A stretch of DNA of 64,000 nucleotides from Limimaricola hongkongensis DSM 17492. GTDB lineage: Bacteria; Pseudomonadota; Alphaproteobacteria; Rhodobacterales; Rhodobacteraceae. A program made the position numbers and the translations under genes. This document shows, one piece after another, positions 35,348 to 47,328 of this stretch. The stretch is taken from positions 204,749 to 268,748 of the forward strand of contig NZ_KK088649.1 of the NCBI RefSeq assembly GCF_000600975.2, written 5' to 3'. Numbering within the stretch: position 1 is the first letter of the stretch; every line of letters begins with the position of its first letter. The notes beneath the pieces are model-generated. The model was not told the DNA's origin and ran no database searches. It saw only the letters and a program-made list of their open reading frames with translations.

Positions 35348-35793
35348 TGCCGGACCCGCAGGGTGATGCGTTTCTCGAACGGCGTGCCGTCGGCCGCCTC
35401 GGCCTCGACATCGATCCGCCACAAGCCGGGCGTGAGATCGAGCGCGACCGGCTGGCCATCCGCCGCCTCAAGCGACAGCGGGCGGGCGCGTTCCGTCGGC
35501 CGCCCGATCGCGACAGCGAGATGGGCCGGCGTGACGATCCGGCCCTCCCGGTCGCGCAATTCCAGCCGCAGCGCGCCGTCGGCATGGCTTGCCTGCACGG
35601 CCCAGCCCAATCGTTCCTGCGCCGCGCGGCGGCGTTCGAAGCTCTGGCTGGCGACGTAGCTGCTGTCGACCTCGAGCCCCGAGAAGCTGCCCACGGCCTG
35701 GGTCGCCATGGTCAGATTGACCCCGATGATCACGGCGAAGGCCCCCGTGAAGAGCCCGAGAACGTGGCGCCCGGTAAGCTCTCGTTTCGTCAT
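35344..35793 (-). CDS. ccoH: cbb3 oxidase maturation protein CcoH (FixH)
   Basis: 149 residues: an N-terminal membrane anchor (HVLGLFTGAFAVIIGVNLTMATQAVGSFSGL) and a periplasmic beta-rich domain (DSSYVASQSFERRRAAQERLGW, then LTPGLWRIDVEAEAADGTPFEKRITLRV). This FixH pattern is typical. It associates with CcoNOP during assembly. ATGA overlaps with ccoG upstream and ccoI downstream. Confidence 0.92.
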   Translation of the reverse strand: MTKRELTGRHVLGLFTGAFAVIIGVNLTMATQAVGSFSGLEVDSSYVASQSFERRRAAQERLGWAVQASHADGALRLELRDREGRIVTPAHLAVAIGRPTERARPLSLEAADGQPVALDLTPGLWRIDVEAEAADGTPFEKRITLRVRQ

Positions 35794-37214
35794 GATTTTT
35801 CTTTCCCGTTGAAGCTGGTGTCGACCGAGGCGCGCGCGCCGCCATCGGCGGCCTCGGCCCAGATCCGCAGCGCGCTGCGATGGTGCGTGGCGGGCGCCGA
35901 GCCCGGCGGCGCGGTCACGTAGATCCGCGCCAGCGCCTGGGTGTCGGCGGGCACGGTGACGACCGGCTGCGCCGCGCCCTCGACCGAGAGCGCCAGCCCC
36001 GTCTCGCCGCCCAGAGACAGGGCGAAATCCACCGGCGTGCCGGTCTTGTTGCGCAGCCGCAGGTCATAGGCGTTGCGGATGCTGCCATCCGACAGCGTCA
36101 CGAAGAGCGGGTTGCGCTCGGGCGCGACCGTCAGCTCGAGATCCGCGCGCATGAACAGCATCGCCACCAGCGCCACGCCGATCCCGGCCCAGAGCGCGGC
36201 ATAGAGGATGTTGCGCGGGCGCAAGACGTGCTGCCGCGCCGGGCGCGGGGCGGCGCCGGCCGCCTCGCGCGGGGCGTCCGACAGCGCGAGGTAATCGATC
36301 AGGCCCCGGTCGCGGCCGGTGCGCGCCATGACCTCGTCGCAGGCGTCGATGCACAGCGCGCAGGTGATGCAGGCCATCTGCTGGCCGTCGCGGATGTCGA
36401 TCCCCATCGGGCAGACATTGACGCAGGCGCTGCAATCGATGCAGTCGCCAAGGCTTTCGGCGGCGGCGGTCTTGCGGTGCTTGCCGCGCGGCTCACCACG
36501 CCAGTCGCGATAGGCGACGGTCAGCGTGCCCTCGTCCATCATCGCGCCCTGGATGCGCGGCCAGGGGCACATGTAGATGCAGACCTGCTCGCGCATGAAA
36601 CCGCCGAAGACGAATGTGGTGGCGGTCAGCACGAGGATGGTGGCGTAGGCCACGGGCGGGGCGGAGAACTGCGCCAGATCGCGCGCCAGCGTCGGCGCGT
36701 CGGTGAAGTAGAACACCCAGGCGCCGCCGGTCATGAGGCCGATCAGAGCCCAGACCGTCCACTTGGTCAGCCGCAGCCGCCACTTGCGCGCCGACCACGG
36801 CGCGGCGTGCAGCCGCAGCCGGGCGTTGCGGTCGCCGTCGATCCATCGCTCGACCAGGATGAACAGGTCGGTCCAGACCGTCTGCGGGCAGGCATAGCCG
36901 CACCAGACCCGGCCCAGCGCCGCGGTGAACAAAAACAGCCCGATCCCGGCCATGACCAGAAGCCCCGCGACGAAGTAGAACTCGTGCGACCAGATCTCGA
37001 CCATGAAGAAGTAGAACCGCCGGTTCGCGAGATCGACCAGCACCGCCTGGTCGGGCAGGTCCGGTCCGCGATCCCAGCGCAGCCACGGGGTGAGGTAGTA
37101 GATCCCCAGCGTCACCGCCATGATCTGCCATTTCAGCCGGCGGTAGAACCCCGAGACCCGGCGCGGGAAGATCGGCACCCGCGCGGCGTAAAGTGAGGAT
37201 GGTCGTGACGTCAT
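35790..37214 (-). CDS. ccoG: cbb3 oxidase accessory iron-sulfur protein CcoG (FixG/RdxA)
   Basis: 474 residues. Several membrane helices in the first ~220 residues (including GRVWCGYACPQTVWTDLF), two [4Fe-4S] motifs, CIDCSACVNVCP and CITCALCIDACD (~255-300), then a helix and a C-terminal periplasmic immunoglobulin-like domain (~350-474). CcoG reduces Cu2+ for cbb3 assembly. Start at 37214; the upstream open codons are unlike the family. An FNR-type box (37268-37281) lies 54 bases upstream, so the ccoGHIS operon is likely induced by low oxygen. Confidence 0.95.
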   Translation of the reverse strand: MTSRPSSLYAARVPIFPRRVSGFYRRLKWQIMAVTLGIYYLTPWLRWDRGPDLPDQAVLVDLANRRFYFFMVEIWSHEFYFVAGLLVMAGIGLFLFTAALGRVWCGYACPQTVWTDLFILVERWIDGDRNARLRLHAAPWSARKWRLRLTKWTVWALIGLMTGGAWVFYFTDAPTLARDLAQFSAPPVAYATILVLTATTFVFGGFMREQVCIYMCPWPRIQGAMMDEGTLTVAYRDWRGEPRGKHRKTAAAESLGDCIDCSACVNVCPMGIDIRDGQQMACITCALCIDACDEVMARTGRDRGLIDYLALSDAPREAAGAAPRPARQHVLRPRNILYAALWAGIGVALVAMLFMRADLELTVAPERNPLFVTLSDGSIRNAYDLRLRNKTGTPVDFALSLGGETGLALSVEGAAQPVVTVPADTQALARIYVTAPPGSAPATHHRSALRIWAEAADGGARASVDTSFNGKEKS

Positions 37215-37267
37215 CTGTTCCGTCCTGTCTGCCGCCCCCCTTCTGCATCGCGGCAGCGGGGGCGGCA

Positions 37268-37281
37268 TTGACGTGGATCAA
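37268..37281 (-). promoter_or_regulatory. FNR/FnrL box upstream of ccoG
   Basis: TTGAC-GTGG-ATCAA (37268-37281) matches the FNR consensus TTGAT-N4-ATCAA with one change (C for T). It sits 54 bases upstream of the ccoG start, between ccoP and ccoG, giving the maturation genes their own oxygen-regulated promoter. Confidence 0.75.
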
Positions 37282-37316
37282 TTCAGGGCAGCGCCCTTGT
37301 CGTTCCCGGGCGCGCC

Positions 37317-38228
37317 TCAGCCGGGCTCGGCATTCAGTGCCGGGCCAGCCCCGAGCTGCCGTTCATCGGCCTCGCCGCCGCCGAGCTGGTGCACATAGGC
37401 CGCGAGGGCGCGCAGTTCGGCCTCGTCGAGCCGACCGCCCCAGCCCGGCATCACGCCATAGGGGCCTTTCGCGATCACCCGGGTCAGGGTCTCGGCATCG
37501 CTGCCGTAGAGCCAGATGGCGTCGGTGAGGTCGGGGGCGCCGATCGCGCGGTCGCCGCGCGCATCCGCGCCGTGGCACGAGGCACAGTTGTCGGCGAAGA
37601 GCATGCCGCCCTCTCCCGCCTCCGGGTCGACGCCCTCCGGCAGCGCCCGGACATGCGCGACGAGGCTGCGGATCTCGTCGCGGCCGAGGAAATCGCCGAA
37701 GCCCGGCATCTGCGAGAAGCGCGTCTCGGGATCTTCCTCGTTGCGGATGCCGTGGCGGATGGTGTGGGCGATCTCCTCGATCTCGCCGCCCCAGAGCCAG
37801 TCGTCGTCGAGCAGGTTCGGATAGCCCACCGCGCCTGCCGCGCCCGCGCCGTGGCACTGCGAGCAGTTGGTGCGAAACAGCGCCGCCCCCGCCTGCACGG
37901 CAAAGCGGTGCAGATCGGGGTCGTCGTCGCGCAGGGCCGCCAGATCGGCGTCGAGCAGCCCCGTCCAGCTTTCGGTCTGCGCCGCCTCGACCGCGCCGAT
38001 CTGCGCCGCGACCGCGCCACGTGTGGACCAGCCCAGAACCCCGGTCGTCGCGCCCGACACCAGCGGCCAGGCCGGGAACAGGATGATGTAGCCGATGCCC
38101 CAGACCACGGTGGCGTAGAAGGTCCACAGCCACCAGCGCGGCAGCGGGTTGTTCAGCTCGCGGATGCCGTCCCATTCATGGCCGGTGGTCTCGGTGCCGG
38201 TGATCTCGTCGCGCTCGCCCCCGCTCAT
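37317..38228 (-). CDS. ccoP: cbb3 oxidase diheme cytochrome c subunit
   Basis: 303 residues: an N-terminal cytoplasmic stretch, one membrane helix (WWLWTFYATVVWGIGYIILFPAWP), then two cytochrome c domains with heme motifs CSQCH and CASCH and axial methionines (MPGFGDFL, MPGWGGRL). It passes electrons from the bc1/cytochrome c pool to CcoO. ATGA overlap with ccoQ. Confidence 0.96.
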   Translation of the reverse strand: MSGGERDEITGTETTGHEWDGIRELNNPLPRWWLWTFYATVVWGIGYIILFPAWPLVSGATTGVLGWSTRGAVAAQIGAVEAAQTESWTGLLDADLAALRDDDPDLHRFAVQAGAALFRTNCSQCHGAGAAGAVGYPNLLDDDWLWGGEIEEIAHTIRHGIRNEEDPETRFSQMPGFGDFLGRDEIRSLVAHVRALPEGVDPEAGEGGMLFADNCASCHGADARGDRAIGAPDLTDAIWLYGSDAETLTRVIAKGPYGVMPGWGGRLDEAELRALAAYVHQLGGGEADERQLGAGPALNAEPG

Positions 38229-38422
38229 TGCCCGGCCTCCCGCTTCGCGCCGCGCTGCAGCGGCTGTTCCGGTTCGGGCGAGAAGATCAGCCGCGCAGCG
38301 TCGTCATGCAGCGGCCGGCTGCCGGGCCGGAAGGCCCAGAGGATACAGCCGAGGAAGAAGCCGAACATCATCAGCAGCACCCAGCTGTCGGCGATCTGTC
38401 GAAGTATCGAGTAGGTGTCCAT
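38225..38422 (-). CDS. ccoQ: cbb3 oxidase small subunit CcoQ
   Basis: 65 residues with one membrane helix (SWVLLMMFGFFLGCILWAF) and a polar tail. Its place between ccoO and ccoP identifies it as CcoQ, a stabilising subunit. Start at 38422 (MDTYSIL); eight further open codons lie upstream in the ccoO end. Confidence 0.88.
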   Translation of the reverse strand: MDTYSILRQIADSWVLLMMFGFFLGCILWAFRPGSRPLHDDAARLIFSPEPEQPLQRGAKREAGQ

Positions 38423-38432
38423 CGCGCGTCCC

Positions 38433-39197
38433 CTATCGGCTGGCATCTGCGGTGAAGGTGGAGAAGTCGACCAGCGTGCCGAGCATCTGGAGATAGGCGA
38501 TCAGCGCATCCATCTCGGTCAGACCGGGGTTGCCGTCGAAGTCGCGGGCCTGCGCGCCCGGGTAGCGCTCGAGCAGCCCGCCATGATCGCCCATCGGGTC
38601 GGCCTGGGCCCGGAAATCGGCCTCGGCGGTCTCGATCATCGCGTCGCTGTAGGGCACGCCGACCAGCCGGTGGGTGCGCAGGAGCGCTGGGGCGTCCTCG
38701 GCCGAGAGCGGCCGGCGTTCGAGAAAGTCGTATTTCGGCATGACGCTTTCGGGCACGACCGATTGCGGATCGCGGAAGTGATCGACATGCCATTCGTCCG
38801 AGTAGCGGCCGCCGACCCGCGCGAGGTCCGGGCCGGTGCGCTTGGAGCCCCACTGGAACGGGTGGTCGTACATCGATTCGGCGGCGAGGCTGTAATGGCC
38901 GTAGCGCTCGACCTCGTCGCGCATCGGGCGGATCATCTGGCTGTGGCAGACATAGCAGCCCTCGCGCACGTAGATGTCGCGCCCGGCCAGCTCCAGCGGC
39001 GAGTAGGGCCGCATGCCGTCGACCTCCTCGATCGTGTTCTCGAGCCAGAACAGCGGCGCGATCTCGACGATGCCGCCGATGGTGACGACGACGAAGGACA
39101 GCACCAGAAGCAGCGTGGCGTTGCGCTCGATCATGCCGTGACGGTCGATCAGCCGGGGCTTGCCCGCCGGGGCGGTCTGGGTGGTTTGCTCGGTCAT
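38433..39197 (-). CDS. ccoO: cbb3 oxidase monoheme cytochrome c subunit
   Basis: 254 residues: an N-terminal membrane anchor ([26 protein letters not shown]) and a periplasmic cytochrome c domain with CYVCH and axial Met in SVMPKYDFL. The family features [29 protein letters not shown] and [26 protein letters not shown] are intact. Confidence 0.96.
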   Translation of the reverse strand: MTEQTTQTAPAGKPRLIDRHGMIERNATLLLVLSFVVVTIGGIVEIAPLFWLENTIEEVDGMRPYSPLELAGRDIYVREGCYVCHSQMIRPMRDEVERYGHYSLAAESMYDHPFQWGSKRTGPDLARVGGRYSDEWHVDHFRDPQSVVPESVMPKYDFLERRPLSAEDAPALLRTHRLVGVPYSDAMIETAEADFRAQADPMGDHGGLLERYPGAQARDFDGNPGLTEMDALIAYLQMLGTLVDFSTFTADASR

Positions 39198-39201
39198 GGG
39201 A

Positions 39202-40803
39202 TCACTCCGCGGCGATGGTGTCGGTGGGGGCGGTGGTGCGGGCCGGCGCGCCGCGCACGGTCATCCACATGTTCCAGACCATGATCAGCGCCCCCGCGAG
39301 GTAGAGACCGCCGCCGAGCGCGCGGATCACGTACATCGGGAACTTGGCGGCGACGGTGTCGGCGAAGGAGTTGACGAGGAAGCCCTGGTCGTCGACCTCG
39401 CGCCACATCAGGCCCTCCATGATTCCGGTGACCCACATCGCCGCCGCGTAGAGCACGATGCCGATCGTCGCGAGCCAGAAGTGCCAGTTGATCGCGGCGT
39501 TGGAATACATGCGCTCCCGGCCCCAGAGCTTCGGCGTCAGGAAGTAGAGGCAGCCGAAGGTGATCAGCCCGTTCCAGCCGAGCGCGCCGGAATGCACGTG
39601 GCCGATGGTCCAGTCGGTGTAGTGCGACAGCGAGTTGACCGCGCGGATCGACATCACCGGCCCCTCGAAGGTCGACATGCCGTAAAAGGCGAGGCTGGCC
39701 ACGAACATGCGGATGATCGGGTCGGTGCGGATCTTGTCCCAGGCGCCCTCGAGCGTCATCAGCCCGTTGATCATGCCGCCCCAGCTCGGCATCCACAGGA
39801 TCACCGAGAACACCATGCCCAGCGTCGAGGCCCAGTCGGGCAGCGCGGTGTAGTGCAAATGGTGCGGACCGGCCCAGATATAGAGGAAGATCAGCGCCCA
39901 GAAGTGGATGATCGACAGCTTGTAGCTGTAGACCGGCCGGCCGGCCTGCTTGGGCACGAAGTAGTACATCATGCCGAGGAAGCCCGCGGTCAGGAAGAAG
40001 CCCACCGCGTTGTGGCCGTACCACCACTGGGTCATCGCGTCCTGCACGCCGGCGAAGAGCTGCACCGACTTGGAGCCCCAGATCGAGACCGGGATCGACA
40101 GGTTGTTGACCACGTGCAGCATCGCCACGGTGACGATGAAGGCGAGGAAGAACCAGTTGGCGACGTAGATGTGCCGCTCGCGCCGCTTCAGGATCGTGCC
40201 GAGATAGACGGCGAGGTAGGCGAGCCAGACCACGGTGAGCCAGATGTCGACATACCATTCCGGCTCGGCGTATTCCTTCGACTGGGTCGATCCCAGCAGG
40301 TAGCCGGTGGCGGCGAAGACGATGAAGAGCTGATAGCCCCAGAACACGAACCAGGCGGTGTTGCCGCCCCAGAGCCGCGCCGCGGAGGTGCGCTGCACCA
40401 CGTAGAACGAGGTCGCGATCAGCGCGTTGCCGCCAAAGGCGAAGATCACCGCCGAGGTATGCAGCGGCCTGAGCCGCCCGAAATTCGCCAGCCCCTCGGA
40501 CCAGTCGAAGTTCAGCGCCGGAAAGGCCAGCTGCAGCGCGATGAAGACGCCGACGAGAAAGCCCACGACGCCCCAGAAGGCGGTGGCGATGACGCCGGCG
40601 CGCACCGGTCCGTCCATGTAGCCCGACAGGTCGGGCGCGGGCCGCGGCTCGCCGGTGCGGCGCAGGGCGCGCAGCAGCAGCCCGCCCGCGACGATCATGA
40701 CGATGGCGGCGTGCAGGCTATAGGCGGGGTCGCGCCCCCAGTCGGCCGCGATCGCGGCCAGCAATGTGACCAGAGCCAGCAAGGGGATCTTCAGGTAATC
40801 CAT
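39202..40803 (-). CDS. ccoN: cbb3-type cytochrome c oxidase catalytic subunit I
   Basis: 533 residues, ~13-14 membrane helices. It carries the His ligands of the low-spin heme, heme b3 and CuB ([66 protein letters not shown]) and the cross-linked Tyr region. The enzyme reduces O2 with high affinity and pumps protons. The start at 40803 gives MDYLKIPLL; 31 open codons upstream are not family-like and cover the FNR box. First gene of ccoNOQP. Confidence 0.96.
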   Translation of the reverse strand: MDYLKIPLLALVTLLAAIAADWGRDPAYSLHAAIVMIVAGGLLLRALRRTGEPRPAPDLSGYMDGPVRAGVIATAFWGVVGFLVGVFIALQLAFPALNFDWSEGLANFGRLRPLHTSAVIFAFGGNALIATSFYVVQRTSAARLWGGNTAWFVFWGYQLFIVFAATGYLLGSTQSKEYAEPEWYVDIWLTVVWLAYLAVYLGTILKRRERHIYVANWFFLAFIVTVAMLHVVNNLSIPVSIWGSKSVQLFAGVQDAMTQWWYGHNAVGFFLTAGFLGMMYYFVPKQAGRPVYSYKLSIIHFWALIFLYIWAGPHHLHYTALPDWASTLGMVFSVILWMPSWGGMINGLMTLEGAWDKIRTDPIIRMFVASLAFYGMSTFEGPVMSIRAVNSLSHYTDWTIGHVHSGALGWNGLITFGCLYFLTPKLWGRERMYSNAAINWHFWLATIGIVLYAAAMWVTGIMEGLMWREVDDQGFLVNSFADTVAAKFPMYVIRALGGGLYLAGALIMVWNMWMTVRGAPARTTAPTDTIAAE

Positions 40804-41384
40804 GCGTGTCGTGTCCCTCGGCTTCGACCGCGCTCGGGGAGCGGCGCGGCATTCCGATGGGCGATGCCACGTTTCGCCATGGGCGGGCTTTGACATGGAT
40901 CAAATCGGCCGGGCTCTTTCGCGGGTGCGTCCCTGCGCGGATCCGCCCGACGGATGGTTCAGGCCGATCGCCGATGCAGGCGCGGGTCCAGATCGGCGGG
41001 CGCCGCGCTTTCCGGCGCTGGCGGGCCGAACGGAACCACAGCCCTTGGCCACCGCCCGATCAGGGTCCCGGCCATATGCGGGGGGCTCTGCCCGTCGCGG
41101 GCTGTGCGATGTCGCAAGGACGGCCGGGCGGCGTCCATGGCGGTCATGGTGTCGTGCCGGCGCGCCCCATCCCGCCGGTCGCGTGGCGGCTTTTTTCACA
41201 TGCAGCGACGCTGGCCGAGCACGCGGCAGTCACCGCGCCCGGCCATACCAAGCCAATGCCGCGCTGGCTTCACGAGGTGCGCGGATGCTTTTGCGCGCCG
41301 CCCAGTCGCGGCGCGCTTCGAACGCCGGATCGGAAACCGCGCGCCGAAACCCCCGGTTTTCCGTCTCCGGCTCCCTCGGCCGCT
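40804..41384. promoter_or_regulatory. Intergenic region between ccoN and gyrB (581 bp)
   Basis: This holds the ccoN promoter region with the FNR box at 40890-40903 and, toward gyrB, a 9-bp hairpin GCGCGCCGC/GCGGCGCGC (41293-41301 and 41308-41316) that could help end gyrB transcription. Reading frames are open on both strands but look like GC-rich noise: Arg/Pro/Ala-rich, without Shine-Dalgarno or recognisable motifs. I see no gene. Confidence 0.4.
40890..40903 (-). promoter_or_regulatory. FNR/FnrL box upstream of ccoN
   Basis: TTGAC-ATGG-ATCAA (40890-40903), identical in both half-sites to the ccoG box (37268-37281). It is 87 bases upstream of the ccoN start, consistent with FnrL activation of cbb3 oxidase under low oxygen in Rhodobacterales. 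Confidence 0.75.
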
Positions 41385-43857
<2,473 letters not shown>

Positions 43858-43878
43858 GATTTTCCCCCATATTTTGCG

Positions 43879-44499
43879 CTACGACAGGGGGATGAGCAGC
43901 CCCACGCCGACCAGCATCGCGGCTGCCACGCGGTTGGTCCGTCTCAGCGCCCGCGGCGAGGTCAAAAGCGCCCGCGCGCGGTGGATCGACACGGCGAGAA
44001 CGAGGTTCCCCGCCAGTGGCACCGCGAAGGACATCGCGCAGATCGCGGCGATGTCGGCCCGGGTCAGGGCCGAAAGATCGAAGAAGCCGGGCAGCATTCC
44101 CATGTAGAACAGGATCGCCTTGGGATTGCCGAGGATCACCGCGAGCCCGGCGGCGAATCCCGCCCACATGCCGGGCCGGGTCAGGCGGTTGTCGGTGGCG
44201 ATGGCGGCCCCGGCATGGCGCCACAGCATCACCCCCATGGCCAGGAACATCGCGCTCGCGACCCAGCGCAGCAGTTCGAGAAAGCCGCCATAGACCGACA
44301 GCACCCAGCTTACCCCGAGGATCGCCAGCAGCGGCCAGAGCGCGTCGCCCACCACCACGCCGAGCGCCAGCGGCCATGCCGCGTGCACCCCGCCCGACAG
44401 CGCCCGCGCCGTCAGCGCGACCCAGACCGGCCCCGGCGTGAGAAACAGCACGAACAGCGCCCCCGCATACAGCGCGAGATCCTGCGCGGCGAGCGTCAC
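43879..44499 (-). CDS. LysE-family amino-acid exporter
   Basis: 206 residues with five to six membrane helices. LysE/RhtB signatures: the N-terminal FLTPGPVWVALTARALSGGVHAAWPLALGVVVGD and GNPKAILFYMGMLPGFFD. It exports amino acids or related metabolites; the substrate is unknown. Its start overlaps the stop of the VOC gene (ATGA, 44496-44499), so it is likely part of the recF transcript. Confidence 0.88.
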   Translation of the reverse strand: MTLAAQDLALYAGALFVLFLTPGPVWVALTARALSGGVHAAWPLALGVVVGDALWPLLAILGVSWVLSVYGGFLELLRWVASAMFLAMGVMLWRHAGAAIATDNRLTRPGMWAGFAAGLAVILGNPKAILFYMGMLPGFFDLSALTRADIAAICAMSFAVPLAGNLVLAVSIHRARALLTSPRALRRTNRVAAAMLVGVGLLIPLS

Positions 44500-44930
44500 T
44501 CCGCCTCCGGCAGGGTCAGCGATCCATCCGGCGCCAGCGGCCAGAACGGGTTATGCGCGATTTCCCAGACATGGCCATCGGGGTCGGCGTAATAGCCCGA
44601 ATACCCGCCCCAGAACACCTCCTCGGGGGCCTTGAGCCCGGTCGCGCCCGCATCGAGCGCGGCCTGCCACGCTTCGTCCACGCCGGCGCGATCCTCGAAA
44701 TTCTGCGCCAGCGTCATCGCCCCCATGCCGAGCGCGAGCCCCGACCGCCCCTGATCCTTGGCCAGATCCGACAGGCCGAACAGCCCGAGCACGAGCCCGT
44801 GCATCTGGTAGAATGTCACCGAAGGCTGGCTCGACGCATGCGGCACCCAGCCGAGCGCTGCGTAGAATGCCTTGGCCCGGTCCATGTCGGTCACGCCGAG
44901 GGTGATGAGCGTCACGCGTTGCGGTGTCAT
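44496..44930 (-). CDS. VOC (glyoxalase/bleomycin-resistance)-family protein
   Basis: 144 residues with two beta-alpha-beta-beta-beta units: RVTLITLGVTDMDRAKAFYAALGW at the N-terminus and GYYADPDGHVWEIAHNPFW near the C-terminus. This matches the glyoxalase/dioxygenase superfamily; substrate and metal use cannot be deduced. It overlaps recF by four bases (44927-44930) and the LysE gene by four, an unusual guest pair inside the dnaA-dnaN-recF-gyrB block. Confidence 0.87.
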   Translation of the reverse strand: MTPQRVTLITLGVTDMDRAKAFYAALGWVPHASSQPSVTFYQMHGLVLGLFGLSDLAKDQGRSGLALGMGAMTLAQNFEDRAGVDEAWQAALDAGATGLKAPEEVFWGGYSGYYADPDGHVWEIAHNPFWPLAPDGSLTLPEAE

Positions 44931-46027
44931 GTCTCGTTCCTGATCTGCGAGACTCCGGCGGTCTCGGTGACTTCGATGCGCTGCGCGCGGTCGTCCAGGG
45001 CGTCGAACAGCCCCGGCTCGGTGCCGGTCATGAAGGCCTGAAGCCCGAGCGCGCAGATTTCGTCATAGAGCGCCGCGCGGCGGCGCGTGTCCAGATGCGC
45101 CGCGACCTCGTCGAGCAGCAGCACGGGCGGCGCCCCCCCTTGTGCGGCCAGCGCGCGCGCATTGGCGAGGATCAGCGAAATGAGCAGCGCCTTCTGCTCC
45201 CCCGTGGAGGCATCGCGCGCCGCCACCCCCTTGGCGCGCCACAGCGCGTCGAGATCGGCCCGGTGCGGCCCGATCAGGGTGCGCCCGGCGGCCATGTCGC
45301 GCGCGCGCATGGCGGCAAAGCCCGCGCGCAGGGCCTCGGCCTCCTCCGGCGTGTCGTCGGGATAGGCCAGCGCGAGATCGGCGGTGGGAAAGGCGGTTTC
45401 GGTTTCGTCCTGCGCCGCCATGAGCCGTTCGATCGCGGCGCGGCGTGCGGATGCGATGGCCGCGCCCGCCTGCGCCATGCGCCCCTCGAGCGCGCCGTAC
45501 CAATGCGCATCCCGCACCCCGTCCTTCAAAAGCCGGTTGCGCTCGCGCATCGCCTTTTCGTAATCGAGCACGCTTTCGGCATGGCCGGGATCAAAGCTCA
45601 GCACCGCGCGATCGAGAAACCGGCGGCGCCCCTCGGCCGCCTCGATCCAGAGCCGATCCATCGAGGGCACCAGCCACAGCACCCGCAACACGCGCGCGAG
45701 CGCCACCTGCGGCACGGTCTTGCCGTCGATCTGCACGCTGCGGCTCTGCCCGGCCTCGGCGCGGGTTTCGATCTCGTGCGGTGCGCCCTCGGCCTCGATT
45801 TCGGCCCAGACCTTCCAGCCGAGCCGCTCGGGCCGCCGGGCGATCTCCTCGGCCCCTGCCCGCCGCATGCCGCGCCCGGGCGAGAGCAGCGACACGGCCT
45901 CGATCAGGTTGGTCTTGCCCGCGCCGTTGGGCCCGTGGATGGCGACCGGCCGCCCGTCAAGCGCGAGCCGCGCCCGTTTGTGCGACCGGAAATGCGACAG
46001 CTCCAGAGCGGTGACGGCCGCTCTCAC
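44927..46027 (-). CDS. recF: DNA replication/repair protein RecF
   Basis: 366 residues, SMC-like ABC ATPase that helps load RecA at gaps. LELSHFRSHKRARLAL then Walker A GPNGAGKTN (~33-41), signature STGEQKALLISLILANA and Walker B VLLLDEVAAHLD are present. GTG start (46025-46027). It lies 49 bases after dnaN, a gap carrying the half-copy of the inverted repeat seen at 19860. Confidence 0.95.
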   Translation of the reverse strand: MRAAVTALELSHFRSHKRARLALDGRPVAIHGPNGAGKTNLIEAVSLLSPGRGMRRAGAEEIARRPERLGWKVWAEIEAEGAPHEIETRAEAGQSRSVQIDGKTVPQVALARVLRVLWLVPSMDRLWIEAAEGRRRFLDRAVLSFDPGHAESVLDYEKAMRERNRLLKDGVRDAHWYGALEGRMAQAGAAIASARRAAIERLMAAQDETETAFPTADLALAYPDDTPEEAEALRAGFAAMRARDMAAGRTLIGPHRADLDALWRAKGVAARDASTGEQKALLISLILANARALAAQGGAPPVLLLDEVAAHLDTRRRAALYDEICALGLQAFMTGTEPGLFDALDDRAQRIEVTETAGVSQIRNET

Positions 46028-46038
46028 GCGCGGCCCTC

Positions 46039-46063
46039 CCCTTCACCATTCCTCAAATACGCA
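46039..46063. repeat. Half-copy of the 19860-19934 inverted-repeat element
   Basis: Twenty-three of 25 bases match the right arm of the leuB-upstream hairpin (core ACCATTC-TCAAATACGCA). There is no partner arm here. It occupies the short gap between dnaN and recF. Confidence 0.75.
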
Positions 46064-46076
46064 GATCCCGACGGCG

Positions 46077-47195
46077 TCACACGCGCATCGGCATGACGAC
46101 ATAGACCGCGCTCAGGTCATCGCCTTCGCGCATCAGCGTCGGATCGCCCGAGGAGTTGAACAGGAACACCGCGTTCTCGCGGTCCACCTGGCTCGCGATC
46201 TCCTGCAGATACTTGGCGTTGAACCCGATCTCCAGCCGCTCGTCGCCATAGGCCACGGCCAGCTCTTCCTCGGCGGCACCCGAATCGGGGGCGTTGACCG
46301 AAAGCACCAGCCGGTCCTCTTCGAGCGACAGCTTCACCGCGCGCGAACGCTCGGAGCTCACTGTGGCGACCCGGTCCACCGCCTTGGCGAATTCGGTCGC
46401 GTCGACCTCGAGCCGCTTGGCGTTGTTTTGCGGAATCACCCGGCTGTAATCGGGGAAGGTGCCGTCGATGACCTTGGAGGTGAGCGTGATGTTCGGCGTG
46501 GTGAACCGCACCTTGGTCTCGCTGACCGAAACCTCGATCTGCGCCTCGTCGTCATCCAAGAGCTTGCGCAGCTCGTTCACGGTCTTGCGCGGCACGATCA
46601 CCCCGGCCATGGCTTCGGCCCCTTCGGGCAGCTCGGCGTCGATCCGCGCCAGCCGGTGGCCATCGGTCGCGACGCAGCGCAGCACGCGGCCGCCATCGCC
46701 CTCGGCCACATGCATGTAGACGCCGTTGAGGTAATAGCGCGTCTCTTCGGTGGAGATCGCGAACTTGGCCTTGTCGAACAGGCGGCGCAGCACCGGCGCG
46801 GGGGCGGTAAAGCTCGCCTCGTATTCCGAGGAGGCCATCACCGGGAAATCCTCTTTCGGCAGCGTCGCGAGCTGGAAGTTCGAGCGCCCCGCCTCGATGG
46901 TGAGCCGGCCGTTGCCGCCCTGATCGGTGAGCGTGACGAGCGCGCCGTCGGGCAGCTTGCGCACGATCTCGTTGAGCAGCACGGCGGCAACGGTGGTGGA
47001 GCCGGCGGTGTCGACGGTGGCCGGGGCGCGATCCACGACCTCGATGTCGAGATCGGTGGCGCGAAAGCGCACCGTGTCGCCTTCGGCTTCGATCAGCACG
47101 TTGGCGAGGATCGGGATGGTGTTGCGCCGTTCGACCACGGACTGGGCCTGGGCGACGGCCTTGAGCAGAACGCCGCGTTCGATCGAGAGTTTCAT
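46077..47195 (-). CDS. dnaN: DNA polymerase III beta subunit (sliding clamp)
   Basis: 372 residues in three clamp domains. [37 protein letters not shown] begins it; [22 protein letters not shown] and the C-terminal VVMPMRV (polymerase-binding end) are standard. Start at the second ATG (47195), because GGAG is too close to the first (47201). It lies 133 bases downstream of dnaA; the gap has a bulged hairpin (47231-47259). Confidence 0.96.
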   Translation of the reverse strand: MKLSIERGVLLKAVAQAQSVVERRNTIPILANVLIEAEGDTVRFRATDLDIEVVDRAPATVDTAGSTTVAAVLLNEIVRKLPDGALVTLTDQGGNGRLTIEAGRSNFQLATLPKEDFPVMASSEYEASFTAPAPVLRRLFDKAKFAISTEETRYYLNGVYMHVAEGDGGRVLRCVATDGHRLARIDAELPEGAEAMAGVIVPRKTVNELRKLLDDDEAQIEVSVSETKVRFTTPNITLTSKVIDGTFPDYSRVIPQNNAKRLEVDATEFAKAVDRVATVSSERSRAVKLSLEEDRLVLSVNAPDSGAAEEELAVAYGDERLEIGFNAKYLQEIASQVDRENAVFLFNSSGDPTLMREGDDLSAVYVVMPMRV

Positions 47196-47328
47196 GTGCA
47201 TCGCTCCGCTGTTGTCGCCCGGGCTTGGCCGGGACTGGAAAACTACCTGTTTTCAGCCCGTCCTCAAGCCTTTTCAGCGGCGGTGGCACAGCCCGCGCGG
47301 CGTCACTCCCGGCGGCGTCGTCGCGGCC

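Noticed and set aside
40900-41384. Possible small genes between ccoN and gyrB on either strand
   Set aside because: Frames are Arg/Pro/Ala-rich, lack ribosome sites and show no recognisable motif.
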